64,000 bases of DNA, from positions 1 through 64,000 of the forward strand of contig JANYBM010000140.1 of assembly GCA_025361125.1 (NCBI GenBank). The letters are read 5' to 3'. Made by a program: the position numbers and the translations under genes. The notes below the pieces were generated by a model, which was not told where the DNA came from, made no database searches, and saw nothing but the letters and a program-made list of their open reading frames with translations. The stretch is from Holophagaceae bacterium (GTDB taxonomy: Bacteria; Acidobacteriota; Holophagae; Holophagales; Holophagaceae). Positions 8,463-16,625 of the stretch are shown here, piece after piece. The stretch's first letter is position 1; every line of letters begins with the position of its first letter.

Positions 8463-8839
8463 CAATTCCCCTTGCCGCTCCAGGCCTGCAACCCCACACC
8501 CACTACGATGATGACCAAAGCGACCCAGCGCATGGGTGGGATCACTTCAGCCAGGAAGGCTCTAGCCAGTAGCGCGTTGGCGATGAATCCAAGGGCGAGA
8601 AATGGATAGGCGTAATTGACGTCCACCAGGGAAAGTGCACCCAACCACACCACCACACTCACGGCGTAGCACAAGAGTCCCGCCAACACCCAAGGCTGCA
8701 GGATCACGCGGATCAGCGAGCCCATTTCCACCTGCAGGCCACCCGCGGCCTGCAGCCCCTTCTTCAGGCAGATTTGCGCCAACGCATTGAGTAGGACACC
8801 GATCAAGATAAGTGGAATGGCTTTGAAGTTAGGAGACAT
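8462..8839 (-). CDS. SMR/EamA-type four-helix membrane protein, ArnE-like
   Basis: 125 aa with four hydrophobic helices and the small-multidrug-resistance/EamA half-domain layout (LNALAQICLKKGL early, LVDVNYAYPFLALGFIANAL in the middle). Short proteins of this type include EmrE exporters and the ArnE/ArnF subunits that flip undecaprenyl-phosphate-aminoarabinose. The neighbouring ArnT-like transferases and ArnA-like decarboxylase favour a lipid-linked sugar flippase, but only one subunit is present here and ArnE/F normally work as a pair. GAGAGGTG precedes the ATG. It sits 26 bp after the GT39 gene, probably co-transcribed. Confidence 0.75.
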   Translation of the reverse strand: MSPNFKAIPLILIGVLLNALAQICLKKGLQAAGGLQVEMGSLIRVILQPWVLAGLLCYAVSVVVWLGALSLVDVNYAYPFLALGFIANALLARAFLAEVIPPMRWVALVIIVVGVGLQAWSGKGN

Positions 8840-8865
8840 GGTTCACCTCTCGGTTTCATTGATAT

Positions 8866-10308
8866 TTATTTTGAACCCTGGAGCAGATTTTGACCGCCCA
8901 TCGGCTGTGGAGTCCGCCTCCCTGGATCCAGCCGGTGGAAACCCCAGGTTCCGATTATCAATAGCACCACGCAAACGGTCGCGGTGGTTTCACGAACCAG
9001 GAATTCACCCTCACCCGCGGCGCCTCGAACACTCACCGAGAGCGCACCCATAGCCAGCACCAGCGCGGCCAGGCGCAAAGGGCCGAGCATCGGCGCAACC
9101 AACCCTTGAACTTCCAAACTCCCAAGGCGTAGGACGCTCACCGCAAAAAAAGCCGAGGCTGCCAACCATAGAGCCGCCGCCAGGATGGCCCCGATTCGCC
9201 GGATGCGGGCGACACCGACGCCTTCCACATAAACGGGTTGGAGCAGCCCCGCCAGCAGCAAGGCAAGAAAAGGATAGGCCACCAGCGGATCAGTTCCTCG
9301 TGTGCCATCAGCCCAGATACTCATCGGAAAAGGAACCAGAAACGCAATCATCAGGAACCGCGCCATAGGCGATTTATGGGCGCCGCTACCTCTCAGGAAA
9401 ATAATAAGAGCAGGCAGCAGAAGCACCCATGGAAACGAGTCCCGCACCAGGTATTCAGCGTAAATCCAGAGGGGTTGAACCTGGGAAAGACCGCGTAGCA
9501 AAAGGTACAAATTCGGTACTGCTACGAAGCCAAAGAAATAGCTCAAGATCGCTATAAATAGTAAGACGACCAACCCTGGATTGAGTAAGGATTCCTTCAC
9601 TGCTTTCCAATCTTTTTGCCACAGCAGAAAGATTACTAGGAGTAACGCCGAGAGCAGGAGAGCTTGCGAGCCCTTCACGAGAAAAGTGCAACAAAGCCAC
9701 AAGTAGGACCGTCTAAACCAGCGTTTATGTTCCTCCTGGTCGCCTTCAGCTTCATGCCGGAGCAACAGATAGCCCGCCAGCCAGCAGAGCCAGCTCCACC
9801 CGAGCATCGCAGTGAAGAGCAGATCCACCTGAATGGCCTGGGACTGCCAGAACCACAACGGTGTCGAGCAAAGAATCAGCATGGCGAGGTCCGCCACATC
9901 ACTTTGGAAGAAACGGGACGCCCACCGCCGGAAATAAAAAAGAAACAGGACGGAGCTGAGCACCGAAGGAATTCGCATCAGCCAAGGCAAATAAACAGGC
10001 GTAGAGACACCTCCATCAGCTCCAACCACCATTGCCGGAAGTTTTGCCAGCCAGAGATATAGGGGTGATAGCCCACTGGAATAGCTCATCCCGCTCGCAG
10101 GTGGGAGCCATTGCCCGCGCACAAGGAGGTTCTGCGTGAGGTCCGCTGCAAAACGTTCATCGGGCCCCCACAAACCCCGACTGAACATCACCATGATGAG
10201 CATCAAACCATACAGGATGACCACGCGGTTTTCCCGCACTAGCTCTCCTAATTGCTGGCCCGGCAAACGTGCTTCGCGGTGCTCGGAAAACTCATCGAAT
10301 TCATCCAT
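8866..10308 (-). CDS. GT39/ArnT-like integral membrane glycosyltransferase
   Basis: 480 aa, about 11-12 hydrophobic helices. The N-terminal loop has LWGPDERFAADLTQNLL, equivalent to the W-x-P-D-E/R acidic motif of ArnT and protein-O-mannosyltransferases, where the acidic residues contact the polyprenyl-phosphate sugar. A soluble Asp/Glu-rich head (MDEFDEFSEHREARL) precedes the first helix. It transfers a sugar from a lipid carrier to an outer-leaflet acceptor; sugar and acceptor are unknown. Weakly similar to the second transferase at 10659-12338, from which it is separated by a small convergent gene. Likely in an operon with the ArnE-like gene downstream. Confidence 0.78.
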   Translation of the reverse strand: MDEFDEFSEHREARLPGQQLGELVRENRVVILYGLMLIMVMFSRGLWGPDERFAADLTQNLLVRGQWLPPASGMSYSSGLSPLYLWLAKLPAMVVGADGGVSTPVYLPWLMRIPSVLSSVLFLFYFRRWASRFFQSDVADLAMLILCSTPLWFWQSQAIQVDLLFTAMLGWSWLCWLAGYLLLRHEAEGDQEEHKRWFRRSYLWLCCTFLVKGSQALLLSALLLVIFLLWQKDWKAVKESLLNPGLVVLLFIAILSYFFGFVAVPNLYLLLRGLSQVQPLWIYAEYLVRDSFPWVLLLPALIIFLRGSGAHKSPMARFLMIAFLVPFPMSIWADGTRGTDPLVAYPFLALLLAGLLQPVYVEGVGVARIRRIGAILAAALWLAASAFFAVSVLRLGSLEVQGLVAPMLGPLRLAALVLAMGALSVSVRGAAGEGEFLVRETTATVCVVLLIIGTWGFHRLDPGRRTPQPMGGQNLLQGSK

Positions 10309-10372
10309 CCCTCAGTGTCCCCCGGCCCCTCCATACTGCAAAGCGCATACTGGTTGGGTGTAAGGAGACCCT

Positions 10373-10654
10373 ATGCGTACCTTCATTCTTTGCTCACTGC
10401 TCACGGTGCTTCCTTGCGCCATGCAGGGCACCAAGGAACAGCTGAAATCGGATTTCAAAGAGGCCGGAAAGGATATCAGTAGGGCAGCGAAGAAAGTCGG
10501 CCATGCCGCCAAGGAAGGCGGAAAAAAGATTGGCAAGGTTGCGAAAGAAAGTGGCAAGGCCGTTGGAAAAGGTGCCAAAGAAGCGGGTGAAGGGGTCGCA
10601 AAAGGTGCCAAGGAAACCGGGAAGGGTGTTAAGAAGGCCTTCAAGGAAAATTAG
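10373..10654 (+). CDS. Exported Lys-rich LEA-like repeat protein
   Basis: 93 aa. A signal peptide (MRTFILCSLLTVLPCAMQG) is followed by a body built almost only from K, A, G and E in imperfect short repeats (AKEGGKKIGK, AKESGKAVGK, AKEAGEGVAK, AKETGKGVKK), close to the amphipathic repeat of group 3 LEA and apolipoprotein-type helices. It is strongly basic. Function is not known; membrane- or polyanion-binding and desiccation or stress roles are inferences from composition. AAGGAG sits at good distance before the ATG. It lies on the plus strand between two minus-strand ArnT-like genes, ending 4 bp from the stop of the next one. The antisense 110-aa frame is a shadow. Confidence 0.75.
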   Translation: MRTFILCSLLTVLPCAMQGTKEQLKSDFKEAGKDISRAAKKVGHAAKEGGKKIGKVAKESGKAVGKGAKEAGEGVAKGAKETGKGVKKAFKEN

Positions 10655-10658
10655 CTTT

Positions 10659-12338
10659 CTATTTCAGCCGTGCCAACACCGCGCCGGGGCTGCGTGCCAC
10701 CTCGTTCCAGGCTCCGCGCTCTGCCTCGGACAAACTGTTCCATTCACCCCGATGAGCCAGGACCATCACCGGTCTGGATGGATCCTCCGATCTCATGCGC
10801 TGGCCCGTGGCGCAGAGTTTTGATGGATTTTCTTCGAACCAACGCTCCTGTTCCACCCTGGGCAGCTGCCCTTTCCCAAATCCCAATTCGCCAGTGCCAG
10901 CCACCACCACACAGCGTTTTTGTGAATGAAAGGGGAGGCCTTGGAAGTACACGCCAAAACTGATCCACTGGGCATTTGAAGGAGCGCGGCGAACCAGCGG
11001 GGCCACATCTTTCCCCGCACTGGCCACCATGTCGGCGACAAAAACCAACGCCAACATGCAACCTCCCAGCGACGCCATCCAGCGCGGCGCGGTCAAGTGC
11101 TTTGGGAACAACGCGAAGAGGCCCACCAGCCCAAACACAACACCTAGTCCCATCACCCAGCCTTGCCCACCCTCCAGATCCTTTGCAAAGAGCAACCCAC
11201 CCATGAGGAAAATGGCACCAAGCACGAACAATTCCATGGCGATGCGCCGGAGACTTTGGAATTCTTCGCCCTTTTCTTCGAAGGTACAACCCAAGGCCAG
11301 CACTGGAACCACCACCGGCAGAATGTAGGGCGCAAGCTTCGAGCCCGACAAGGTGAAGAAAAACAGGGGCCAGGCGAACCCCATCATCATCGTCGCTACG
11401 GTCCAACGATTTAATGTAGCCTCTATGCCTTGAGGCCCTGTGGTCCTACGCATGAAAGCAAAGCCCCGCCTCAGTCCCACCAGACTCAAGCTAAGCCAAG
11501 GGAGCATTCCCACTGAAAGGATTCCCAAAAAGTAGAACTTATCCAGAATCGCATTGTCCGAGCCTTGCCTCGCATGCTCATGGGTGAGGAACCGCGTGAG
11601 ATGCTCGTGAATGAAAAAGAACCGCGCATGCCCTGGGTTTGCCTTGTTGACGAAGTAGAACCAGGGTGCCGTCAGCGCGAAAAACACCAGCCAGCCTAAA
11701 GGATGAAAACCCACCATCAGCAGGGCTTTTCGTAACTTTAGATCTTTCCAGGCGAAGGGGAGTGAAAGTCCAATAATGCCAACCAACAGCACCAGCGCCA
11801 CCGGTCCCTTGGTGAGTACGGCTGCTGATAAAGCGAGGTAGGTAAGCAAGGTCCAACCCAGTGATGGCTCATCACGGAACCTCACGGCCACGGCTTCTAG
11901 CGAGGCTGTGAGAGTGAGGATCAGGAAAGCGGAAAAGAGCGCATCCAGGGTCAAGAGCTGGCCGCAAACGAAGGTTATCAGGACTGTGGCCGTCATCACC
12001 ACGGCCCAGATGGGTCCCCTGGCTCCAAGTCTTTGCGCCAGCCGCCAGGCGCACCAGAACAGGATCAGCGAGGCCAGTGCCAAAGGCAGCCGCGCTGCTA
12101 CAGCGTTCACTCCGAAGAGCTTCATGGACAGCGCAGAAAGCCAATACTGGAGGGGTGGCTTCTCAAAATAAAGTACGCCATTGAGCGTCGGCGTGAGCCA
12201 ATTTCCAGAGGCCAGCATCTCCCGTGGAATTTCCGCGTAGCGTCCCTCGTCGGGTTCCCAAAGCGGCCGCATAAAAAGCGGCAGCAGCCCCAGGATGGCC
12301 CAGAGCAGCAAGGTGGTGGAGCGGTCGCGTTGGGTCAT
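10659..12338 (-). CDS. ArnT-like GT39/GT83 glycosyltransferase
   Basis: 559 aa, the usual ArnT length. The N-terminal luminal motif RPLWEPDEGRYAEIPREML (about 23-42) and LYFEKPPLQYWLSALSMKLFG match the conserved first periplasmic loop of ArnT (catalytic acidic pair, YFEKPPL). About 12 helices, then a C-terminal soluble domain from about residue 440. ArnT moves 4-amino-4-deoxy-arabinose from undecaprenyl phosphate onto lipid A. Here the next upstream gene is an ArnA decarboxylase-type protein, so a pentose-like donor is plausible. arnB, arnC and arnD are not in the window, so the pathway is incomplete or located elsewhere. Confidence 0.85.
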   Translation of the reverse strand: MTQRDRSTTLLLWAILGLLPLFMRPLWEPDEGRYAEIPREMLASGNWLTPTLNGVLYFEKPPLQYWLSALSMKLFGVNAVAARLPLALASLILFWCAWRLAQRLGARGPIWAVVMTATVLITFVCGQLLTLDALFSAFLILTLTASLEAVAVRFRDEPSLGWTLLTYLALSAAVLTKGPVALVLLVGIIGLSLPFAWKDLKLRKALLMVGFHPLGWLVFFALTAPWFYFVNKANPGHARFFFIHEHLTRFLTHEHARQGSDNAILDKFYFLGILSVGMLPWLSLSLVGLRRGFAFMRRTTGPQGIEATLNRWTVATMMMGFAWPLFFFTLSGSKLAPYILPVVVPVLALGCTFEEKGEEFQSLRRIAMELFVLGAIFLMGGLLFAKDLEGGQGWVMGLGVVFGLVGLFALFPKHLTAPRWMASLGGCMLALVFVADMVASAGKDVAPLVRRAPSNAQWISFGVYFQGLPFHSQKRCVVVAGTGELGFGKGQLPRVEQERWFEENPSKLCATGQRMRSEDPSRPVMVLAHRGEWNSLSEAERGAWNEVARSPGAVLARLK

Positions 12339-12350
12339 ATTGATAGCCCT

Positions 12351-12392
12351 GGGTTCTGAATCCTGGATTTGAGGTCTGTAGGCTGCGGCCGC
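12351..12392. repeat. Degenerate heptanucleotide tandem array C
   Basis: GGGTTCT GAATCCT GGATTTG AGGTCTG TAGGCTG CGGCCGC, six 7-mers drifting in sequence but in register, between the ArnT-like start (12338) and the stop of the ArnA-like gene. Confidence 0.5.
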
Positions 12393-12428
12393 GGTACACG
12401 AGTTTCCTCAAGGCCCGGAAGTCAGGTC

Positions 12429-13478
12429 CTAGGACTCATCCTCCACCTGTTCCATGGCTTCATATTCTTTCAGGAAAAAGTCCAGGCTTTTGGCCAGGGC
12501 CTCCTTCATGCTCACCTTCGGATCAAAACCAAAGGTGTCCTTCATCCGCTGGATGCTTGGGGTGCGGTTGAGCACATCCTGGTAACCCTGACCATAGAAA
12601 TCGGTGCTGCTGACTTCCACGATTTCGCTGAGCTTCACCCCAAGCCTTGCTCGCATGGGGTGTTCCTTCCACAGCTCCCGCAGCATCTCCGCCACTTCCC
12701 GAACACTGTGATCCAGCTTTGGGTTGCCAATATTGAAGATGCGGCCATCGGCCTTGCCACCTTCATTCTTCAAGATCATCATCAGGCCGTCCATGGCGTC
12801 TTCCACGTCCATGAAACAGCGGCGTTGCGCGCCACCATCCACGAGTTGCAAGGGTTCGCCCTGGATCAGGTTCCAAACGAATTGGGTCACCAGCCGGGAG
12901 CTGCCTTCCTTCGCTGTGTTGAGGCTGTCGAGCTTGGGGCCCATCCAGTTGAAGGGCCGGATTAGCGTGAATTTCAGGCCATCCCGTTGGCCGTAAGCCC
13001 AAATGACGCGATCCAGCAGCTGTTTGCTGGTGGAATAGATCCAGCGCTGCATGGCGATGGGGCCAGTCACCAAAGGTGATGTTTCTTCGTCAAAAGCAGC
13101 GTCCTGGCACATGCCATAGACCTCGGAGGTGCTCGGAAACACCATGCGCTTTTTGTACTTCACGCATTGGCGCACGATGCGCAGATTTTCCTCGAAATCC
13201 AGTTCGAAGACCCGCAGCGGGTCCTGGACATAGATCTTCGGAGTGGCGATGGCCACAAGGGGCAATACCACATCGCACTTCTTCACGTGGTATTCGATCC
13301 ATTCCTTGGAGATGGTGATATCACCTTCCACAAAGTGGAAGCGATCGTGGCCCACATATTCAGTAAGTTTGTGGGTGCCAAGATCCATCCCGTACACCTC
13401 CCAATTGGTATCGCGCAAGATGCGCCCCACCAAATGGGAACCGATGAATCCATTGACACCAAGAATGAGAACTTTCAT
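12429..13478 (-). CDS. ArnA C-domain-like UDP-glucuronate decarboxylase / UDP-4-keto-pentose synthase
   Basis: SDR-type NAD enzyme of 349 aa. [10 protein letters not shown] near residue 7 binds [32 protein letters not shown] (catalytic Ser/Thr-Tyr region), [10 protein letters not shown] (Tyr/Lys) and the RPFNWMGP string match the C-terminal dehydrogenase/decarboxylase half of ArnA very closely, much more so than UDP-xylose synthases or generic epimerases. The formyltransferase half of ArnA is absent. Product expected: UDP-4-keto-pentose (or UDP-xylose). GGAGAG precedes the ATG. The ArnT-like gene lies 90 bp downstream on the same strand, consistent with a shared pathway. Confidence 0.88.
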   Translation of the reverse strand: MKVLILGVNGFIGSHLVGRILRDTNWEVYGMDLGTHKLTEYVGHDRFHFVEGDITISKEWIEYHVKKCDVVLPLVAIATPKIYVQDPLRVFELDFEENLRIVRQCVKYKKRMVFPSTSEVYGMCQDAAFDEETSPLVTGPIAMQRWIYSTSKQLLDRVIWAYGQRDGLKFTLIRPFNWMGPKLDSLNTAKEGSSRLVTQFVWNLIQGEPLQLVDGGAQRRCFMDVEDAMDGLMMILKNEGGKADGRIFNIGNPKLDHSVREVAEMLRELWKEHPMRARLGVKLSEIVEVSSTDFYGQGYQDVLNRTPSIQRMKDTFGFDPKVSMKEALAKSLDFFLKEYEAMEQVEDES

Positions 13479-13519
13479 GAATCTCTCCGAGCCAAACCAT
13501 TGAGTCTACCAGCGCAACA

Positions 13520-13623
13520 CCACAAAGGATGAACTGGAACCACAAAGACACTGCGGCCACAAAGAGGCGAGCATTCAGTATGTCCCGCGTCTTCATGGTT
13601 CCGCTTTTTTGGCGCCTTTGTGG
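13520..13623. repeat. CCACAAAG repeat cluster
   Basis: CCACAAAG occurs at 13520, 13540 and 13557, and its reverse complement CTTTGTGG at 13616-13623. The last two can pair (CCACAAAGAGGCG with GGCGCCTTTGTGG, one bulge) to form a large-loop hairpin. It lies in the 176-bp gap between two minus-strand genes; no ORF of merit is present. Confidence 0.55.
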
Positions 13624-13654
13624 CTTCCCCGCGATCGCGGAGGGGGCCCTGGAC

Positions 13655-14710
13655 TCAAACCCGGCAAACCACTTTTCCAAAGCCCTGCCCTGCTTCCAAA
13701 TATCGCTGTGCTTCAGGGTACTCCGCAAGATCGAATATCCGATCAAGCACCGGCCGGAAAGGCGGGTTGGTGGGGTTGCGCTGGACATGGGCCAGCAAGG
13801 TCCATAGGTGTTCGCGGCGGCCCATGTAGGAGCCAATGAATGTGAGCTGCTTGGCGAAGAGCGTGCGGAGGTCCAGCGTGATGTCTCGGCCCGTGGTGGC
13901 GCCGCAGGTGACGATTCGACCCCCACGAGAGACGGCGGCAACACTGGCCTCCCAGCTGGCTGCCCCGGTGTGTTCGAAGACCAGGTCCACGCCGCGCTTT
14001 TGGGTGAGGTCCTTTACTTTTTTGGCGACGTCTTCGGTGCCGCGCACGATGACATGTTCTGCTCCCAATTCCCAGCACTTCACGGCCTTCATCTGATTGC
14101 CCACTACGGCGATGGGCTGGCCGCCGAGAAACTTCACCAGCTGGATGGCCGCGCTCCCCACGCCGCTGCCACCGCCCCACACCAGGACCGTTTCGCCGGG
14201 CTTCAGCTTGGCTTTATACACAAGCATTTCCCACGCGGTGAGAAAGACCAGGGGAAAGGCCGCCGCCTGCTCGAAATCCCAGTTGCCCGGAATCGGCAGC
14301 AGATTGGCTGCCGGCACCAGCACATGAGTTGAGGCGGTGCCATCGCAGCCATTACCCATCACTTTGTAATCACGACACAGCATGTCGTCGCCCCGCAGAC
14401 AGGCAGCGCAGACGCCGCAGGAGAGCCCCGGCGCGATCATCACGCTGCCCCCCAGCTCCACGTCCGGTGGCAGGGCCGTGCCTTCGCCCACGGCGTCCAC
14501 GGTGCCGGCCCCATCGCACCCCGGTGTCACCGGCAGTGGCAATGGATAGCCCTTCATCCCGACCGTGGTCCAAAGATCCAGGTGGTTGAGCGCCATAGCC
14601 TTCAGCTGAAGCCTTACCCAGCCTGGCTTTGGAGCCTGTGGCTCAAAGTTTTCGCGTACCACCGAACCGGCGGGACCGTGTTCATTCACACGAAAACGAT
14701 AGGCGTTCAT
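13655..14710 (-). CDS. Zinc-type MDR alcohol dehydrogenase / quinone oxidoreductase family
   Basis: 351 aa NAD(P)-dependent medium-chain dehydrogenase. The GroES-like N-domain has LNHLDLWTTVGMKG and PGCDGAGTVDAVGEG; the structural zinc loop CGVCAACLRGDDMLC (about 97-111) is intact with four Cys. The catalytic-zinc Cys of classical ADH is replaced (NHLDLW), as in many acyl- and alkenal-reductase relatives, so alcohol oxidation is doubtful. The Rossmann segment is VLVWGGGSGVGSAAIQL. AAGGAG lies before the ATG. The substrate is unknown and the neighbours give no clue. Confidence 0.82.
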   Translation of the reverse strand: MNAYRFRVNEHGPAGSVVRENFEPQAPKPGWVRLQLKAMALNHLDLWTTVGMKGYPLPLPVTPGCDGAGTVDAVGEGTALPPDVELGGSVMIAPGLSCGVCAACLRGDDMLCRDYKVMGNGCDGTASTHVLVPAANLLPIPGNWDFEQAAAFPLVFLTAWEMLVYKAKLKPGETVLVWGGGSGVGSAAIQLVKFLGGQPIAVVGNQMKAVKCWELGAEHVIVRGTEDVAKKVKDLTQKRGVDLVFEHTGAASWEASVAAVSRGGRIVTCGATTGRDITLDLRTLFAKQLTFIGSYMGRREHLWTLLAHVQRNPTNPPFRPVLDRIFDLAEYPEAQRYLEAGQGFGKVVCRV

Positions 14711-14721
14711 AGAGGCTCCTT

Positions 14722-14735
14722 GGGCTATGGGCTAT
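14722..14735. repeat. Heptanucleotide duplication (array D)
   Basis: TGGGCTA repeated exactly twice, immediately upstream of the MDR gene's Shine-Dalgarno on the minus strand. The shortest member of the 7-bp-period series. Confidence 0.4.
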
Positions 14736-14812
14736 TTTGTAGCAAGGGCTCTGATGGAGCTGCTTTTACCTGAGACTTCCTAAAATCGCCAACTGTGAAT
14801 TGCAAACCAAAT

Positions 14813-15832
14813 TCATTCCGATTTCAACGATCGCTTCATGAGCCGCCCAACGGCTTCTTTTGGATCGGCGCCATCCAGCAACCGGGCCACTTCTCCGGTG
14901 ATGGGCATCTCCACGCCCCATTGCAGGCCCAATGCCAGTGCGGCTTGGGTGGTGCTGGCGCCCTCCATTACTTGCCCGCCCATCAACTCCTGAGCTTCCG
15001 CCATGGTTTTCCCCTCGGCGAGATAGGCGCCCAGCCTGCGGTTGCGGCTTTGGGGTCCCGTGGCTGTAAGTAGCAGATCACCCATGCCCGCCAGACCCAT
15101 GACCGTATCTGGTTGGCCGCCCATGGCCGCCACAAGTCGCGCGATTTCGGCCAGACCGCGAGTGATGAGCGCCGCTCGCGCATTGTGCCCAAGGCCCAGA
15201 GCTTCCACCAGACCTGCGGCGATGGCGAGAATATTTTTCAGTGCGCCACACAGCTCCACGCCCGCCACATCGCGGCTCAAATAAATACGCAAATGCTCAG
15301 TGGCCAAATTGTGCTGAAGAACCCTGGCCCGTTCATCCGAGACGCTGAAAGGCAGCGCCATGACCATGGCGGAAGGAAGATTTCTCGCCACTTCATCTGC
15401 GAAGGTCGGGCCCGACAGTACGCCCACGGGAATGCCTAAAAGAGGTTCCAGCGCTTCAGATAGGCACTGATGACTGTCCGCCAGGATGCCCTTGCTGGTG
15501 TGCAGCAATACGTCTGGCGTTTGCGCCGTCCAATTGGGCGCCTGGGCTCGCAATGCCGTCCAGGCGTCGGGGCTGGCTTGGGTGGCGATACTGGAAATCC
15601 ACAAGGGCGCCATGAAGGCAGCTGTAGGGTCAGACATAGGGTGGAGGTTTGGCGGCAGTTCACTGCCGTTCAAGCGCGGATGATGCCTCGTGGCGGCCAG
15701 TTCCGCCATTTTCGAAGGGGTATGACCCCAGAGTGCAACCTGGTGTCCGGCCCGGGCCCAAGCGATGGCCAGGGCCGTACCCCACACGCCGGCTCCGAAT
15801 ATGGCGAGGTCAGGATGCGGTGAACTAGACAT
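14813..15832 (-). CDS. gpsA: NAD(P)-dependent glycerol-3-phosphate dehydrogenase
   Basis: Makes sn-glycerol 3-phosphate from dihydroxyacetone phosphate for phospholipid synthesis. The track begins at 15985, but the ATG at 15832 puts the nucleotide motif LAIFGAGVWGTALA at residue ~9 as in other GpsA, giving 339 aa. LHTSKGI, LSGPTFADEVA and the catalytic-Lys region GALKNILAIAAGL (with NARAALITRGL) are all present. The start overlaps the stop of plsY by 8 nt, so the two are translationally coupled and provide consecutive steps of phosphatidate synthesis. Confidence 0.95.
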   Translation of the reverse strand: MSSSPHPDLAIFGAGVWGTALAIAWARAGHQVALWGHTPSKMAELAATRHHPRLNGSELPPNLHPMSDPTAAFMAPLWISSIATQASPDAWTALRAQAPNWTAQTPDVLLHTSKGILADSHQCLSEALEPLLGIPVGVLSGPTFADEVARNLPSAMVMALPFSVSDERARVLQHNLATEHLRIYLSRDVAGVELCGALKNILAIAAGLVEALGLGHNARAALITRGLAEIARLVAAMGGQPDTVMGLAGMGDLLLTATGPQSRNRRLGAYLAEGKTMAEAQELMGGQVMEGASTTQAALALGLQWGVEMPITGEVARLLDGADPKEAVGRLMKRSLKSE

Positions 15833-16490
15833 GAGGTACAGCTTCAGGCTTGGAGCCCCAAAGTTTAGCTTCGGTACCCGCCTGCAAACGCCGGATATTC
15901 TCGCTGTGCTTGGCGATGACCAGCACTGCGATGCAGACCCACGCGAACAGATAGGGTGCGTGCTCTCCAAGCGCGCGAAAGCCACCGTAAGGACCGCTCA
16001 GGGCCACTAGCACAACCTCCAGAGGCAGCATGAGAGCTGCCAGGATGCTACCGAGGCTTACATGCCTCGTGAGCCAGAGGGCCGCCACGAAGAAGGCTAA
16101 TGGCAGTGCGCCCAGTCGCCATTGCACAGCCAAGATGATGCCAAGGGCGGTCGCTACGCCTTTGCCTCCCTTGAATCCCAGCATGGGCGAGAAGACGTGG
16201 CCCAATACCGCCGCGAAACCAAGCCATGGTAGTAAGGACTCGCCGATTCCAGCGCGGCGGGCCAGGAGCACTGGGACAATTCCCTTGGCAACATCCAGCA
16301 GCAACACCAGGATCCCAGCACCCTTTCCAGCCACCCGGCTGACATTCGTGGCGCCGATATTGCCACTGCCCTTGGACCGCACATCCCCCTGCCCCAGAAG
16401 CTTTACTACGATCAGCCCAAAAGGGATGCTGCCGCAGAAAAAAGCACCAAGGAACCCTAGCGCTAGCTTAATTGGTTGGGTTGATTCCAT
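15825..16490 (-). CDS. plsY: Acyl-phosphate:glycerol-3-phosphate acyltransferase
   Basis: Integral membrane enzyme of 221 aa that acylates G3P from acyl-phosphate. Motif 1 SIPFGLI, motif 2 SKGSGNIGATNVSRVAGK (about 38-55) and motif 3 FKGGKGVATALG (about 105-116) are present in order, with 5-6 hydrophobic helices. AAGGTGA precedes the ATG. It sits directly upstream of gpsA with an 8-nt overlap; plsX is not in the window. A heptad repeat array lies upstream of the start. Confidence 0.95.
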   Translation of the reverse strand: MESTQPIKLALGFLGAFFCGSIPFGLIVVKLLGQGDVRSKGSGNIGATNVSRVAGKGAGILVLLLDVAKGIVPVLLARRAGIGESLLPWLGFAAVLGHVFSPMLGFKGGKGVATALGIILAVQWRLGALPLAFFVAALWLTRHVSLGSILAALMLPLEVVLVALSGPYGGFRALGEHAPYLFAWVCIAVLVIAKHSENIRRLQAGTEAKLWGSKPEAVPHV

Positions 16491-16513
16491 CGAATCACCT
16501 TAGCAGAGGCAGT

Positions 16514-16548
16514 GGGTTGTGGGCTGTGGACTGTAGGCTGCGGGCGGC
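16514..16548. repeat. Degenerate heptanucleotide tandem array E
   Basis: GGGTTGT GGGCTGT GGACTGT AGGCTGC GGGCGGC, five 7-mers in the 135-bp gap upstream of plsY. The rest of the gap shows nothing I can assign. Confidence 0.6.
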
Positions 16549-16625
16549 AAGCTCCAGGCCTCCGGCTTTAACCTCGCGACCCTCAATGCTCAACTTCTGC
16601 TGCCATCAGCCCGGGCCATCCAGGC

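Noticed and set aside
10312-10644. 110-aa minus-strand frame rich in Pro/Phe/Ala
   Set aside because: Antisense of the LEA-like gene, which has a signal peptide and AAGGAG.
13360-13944. 194-aa minus-strand frame over the intergenic gap and both neighbours
   Set aside because: Overlaps two real genes in other frames; no motif or ribosome site.
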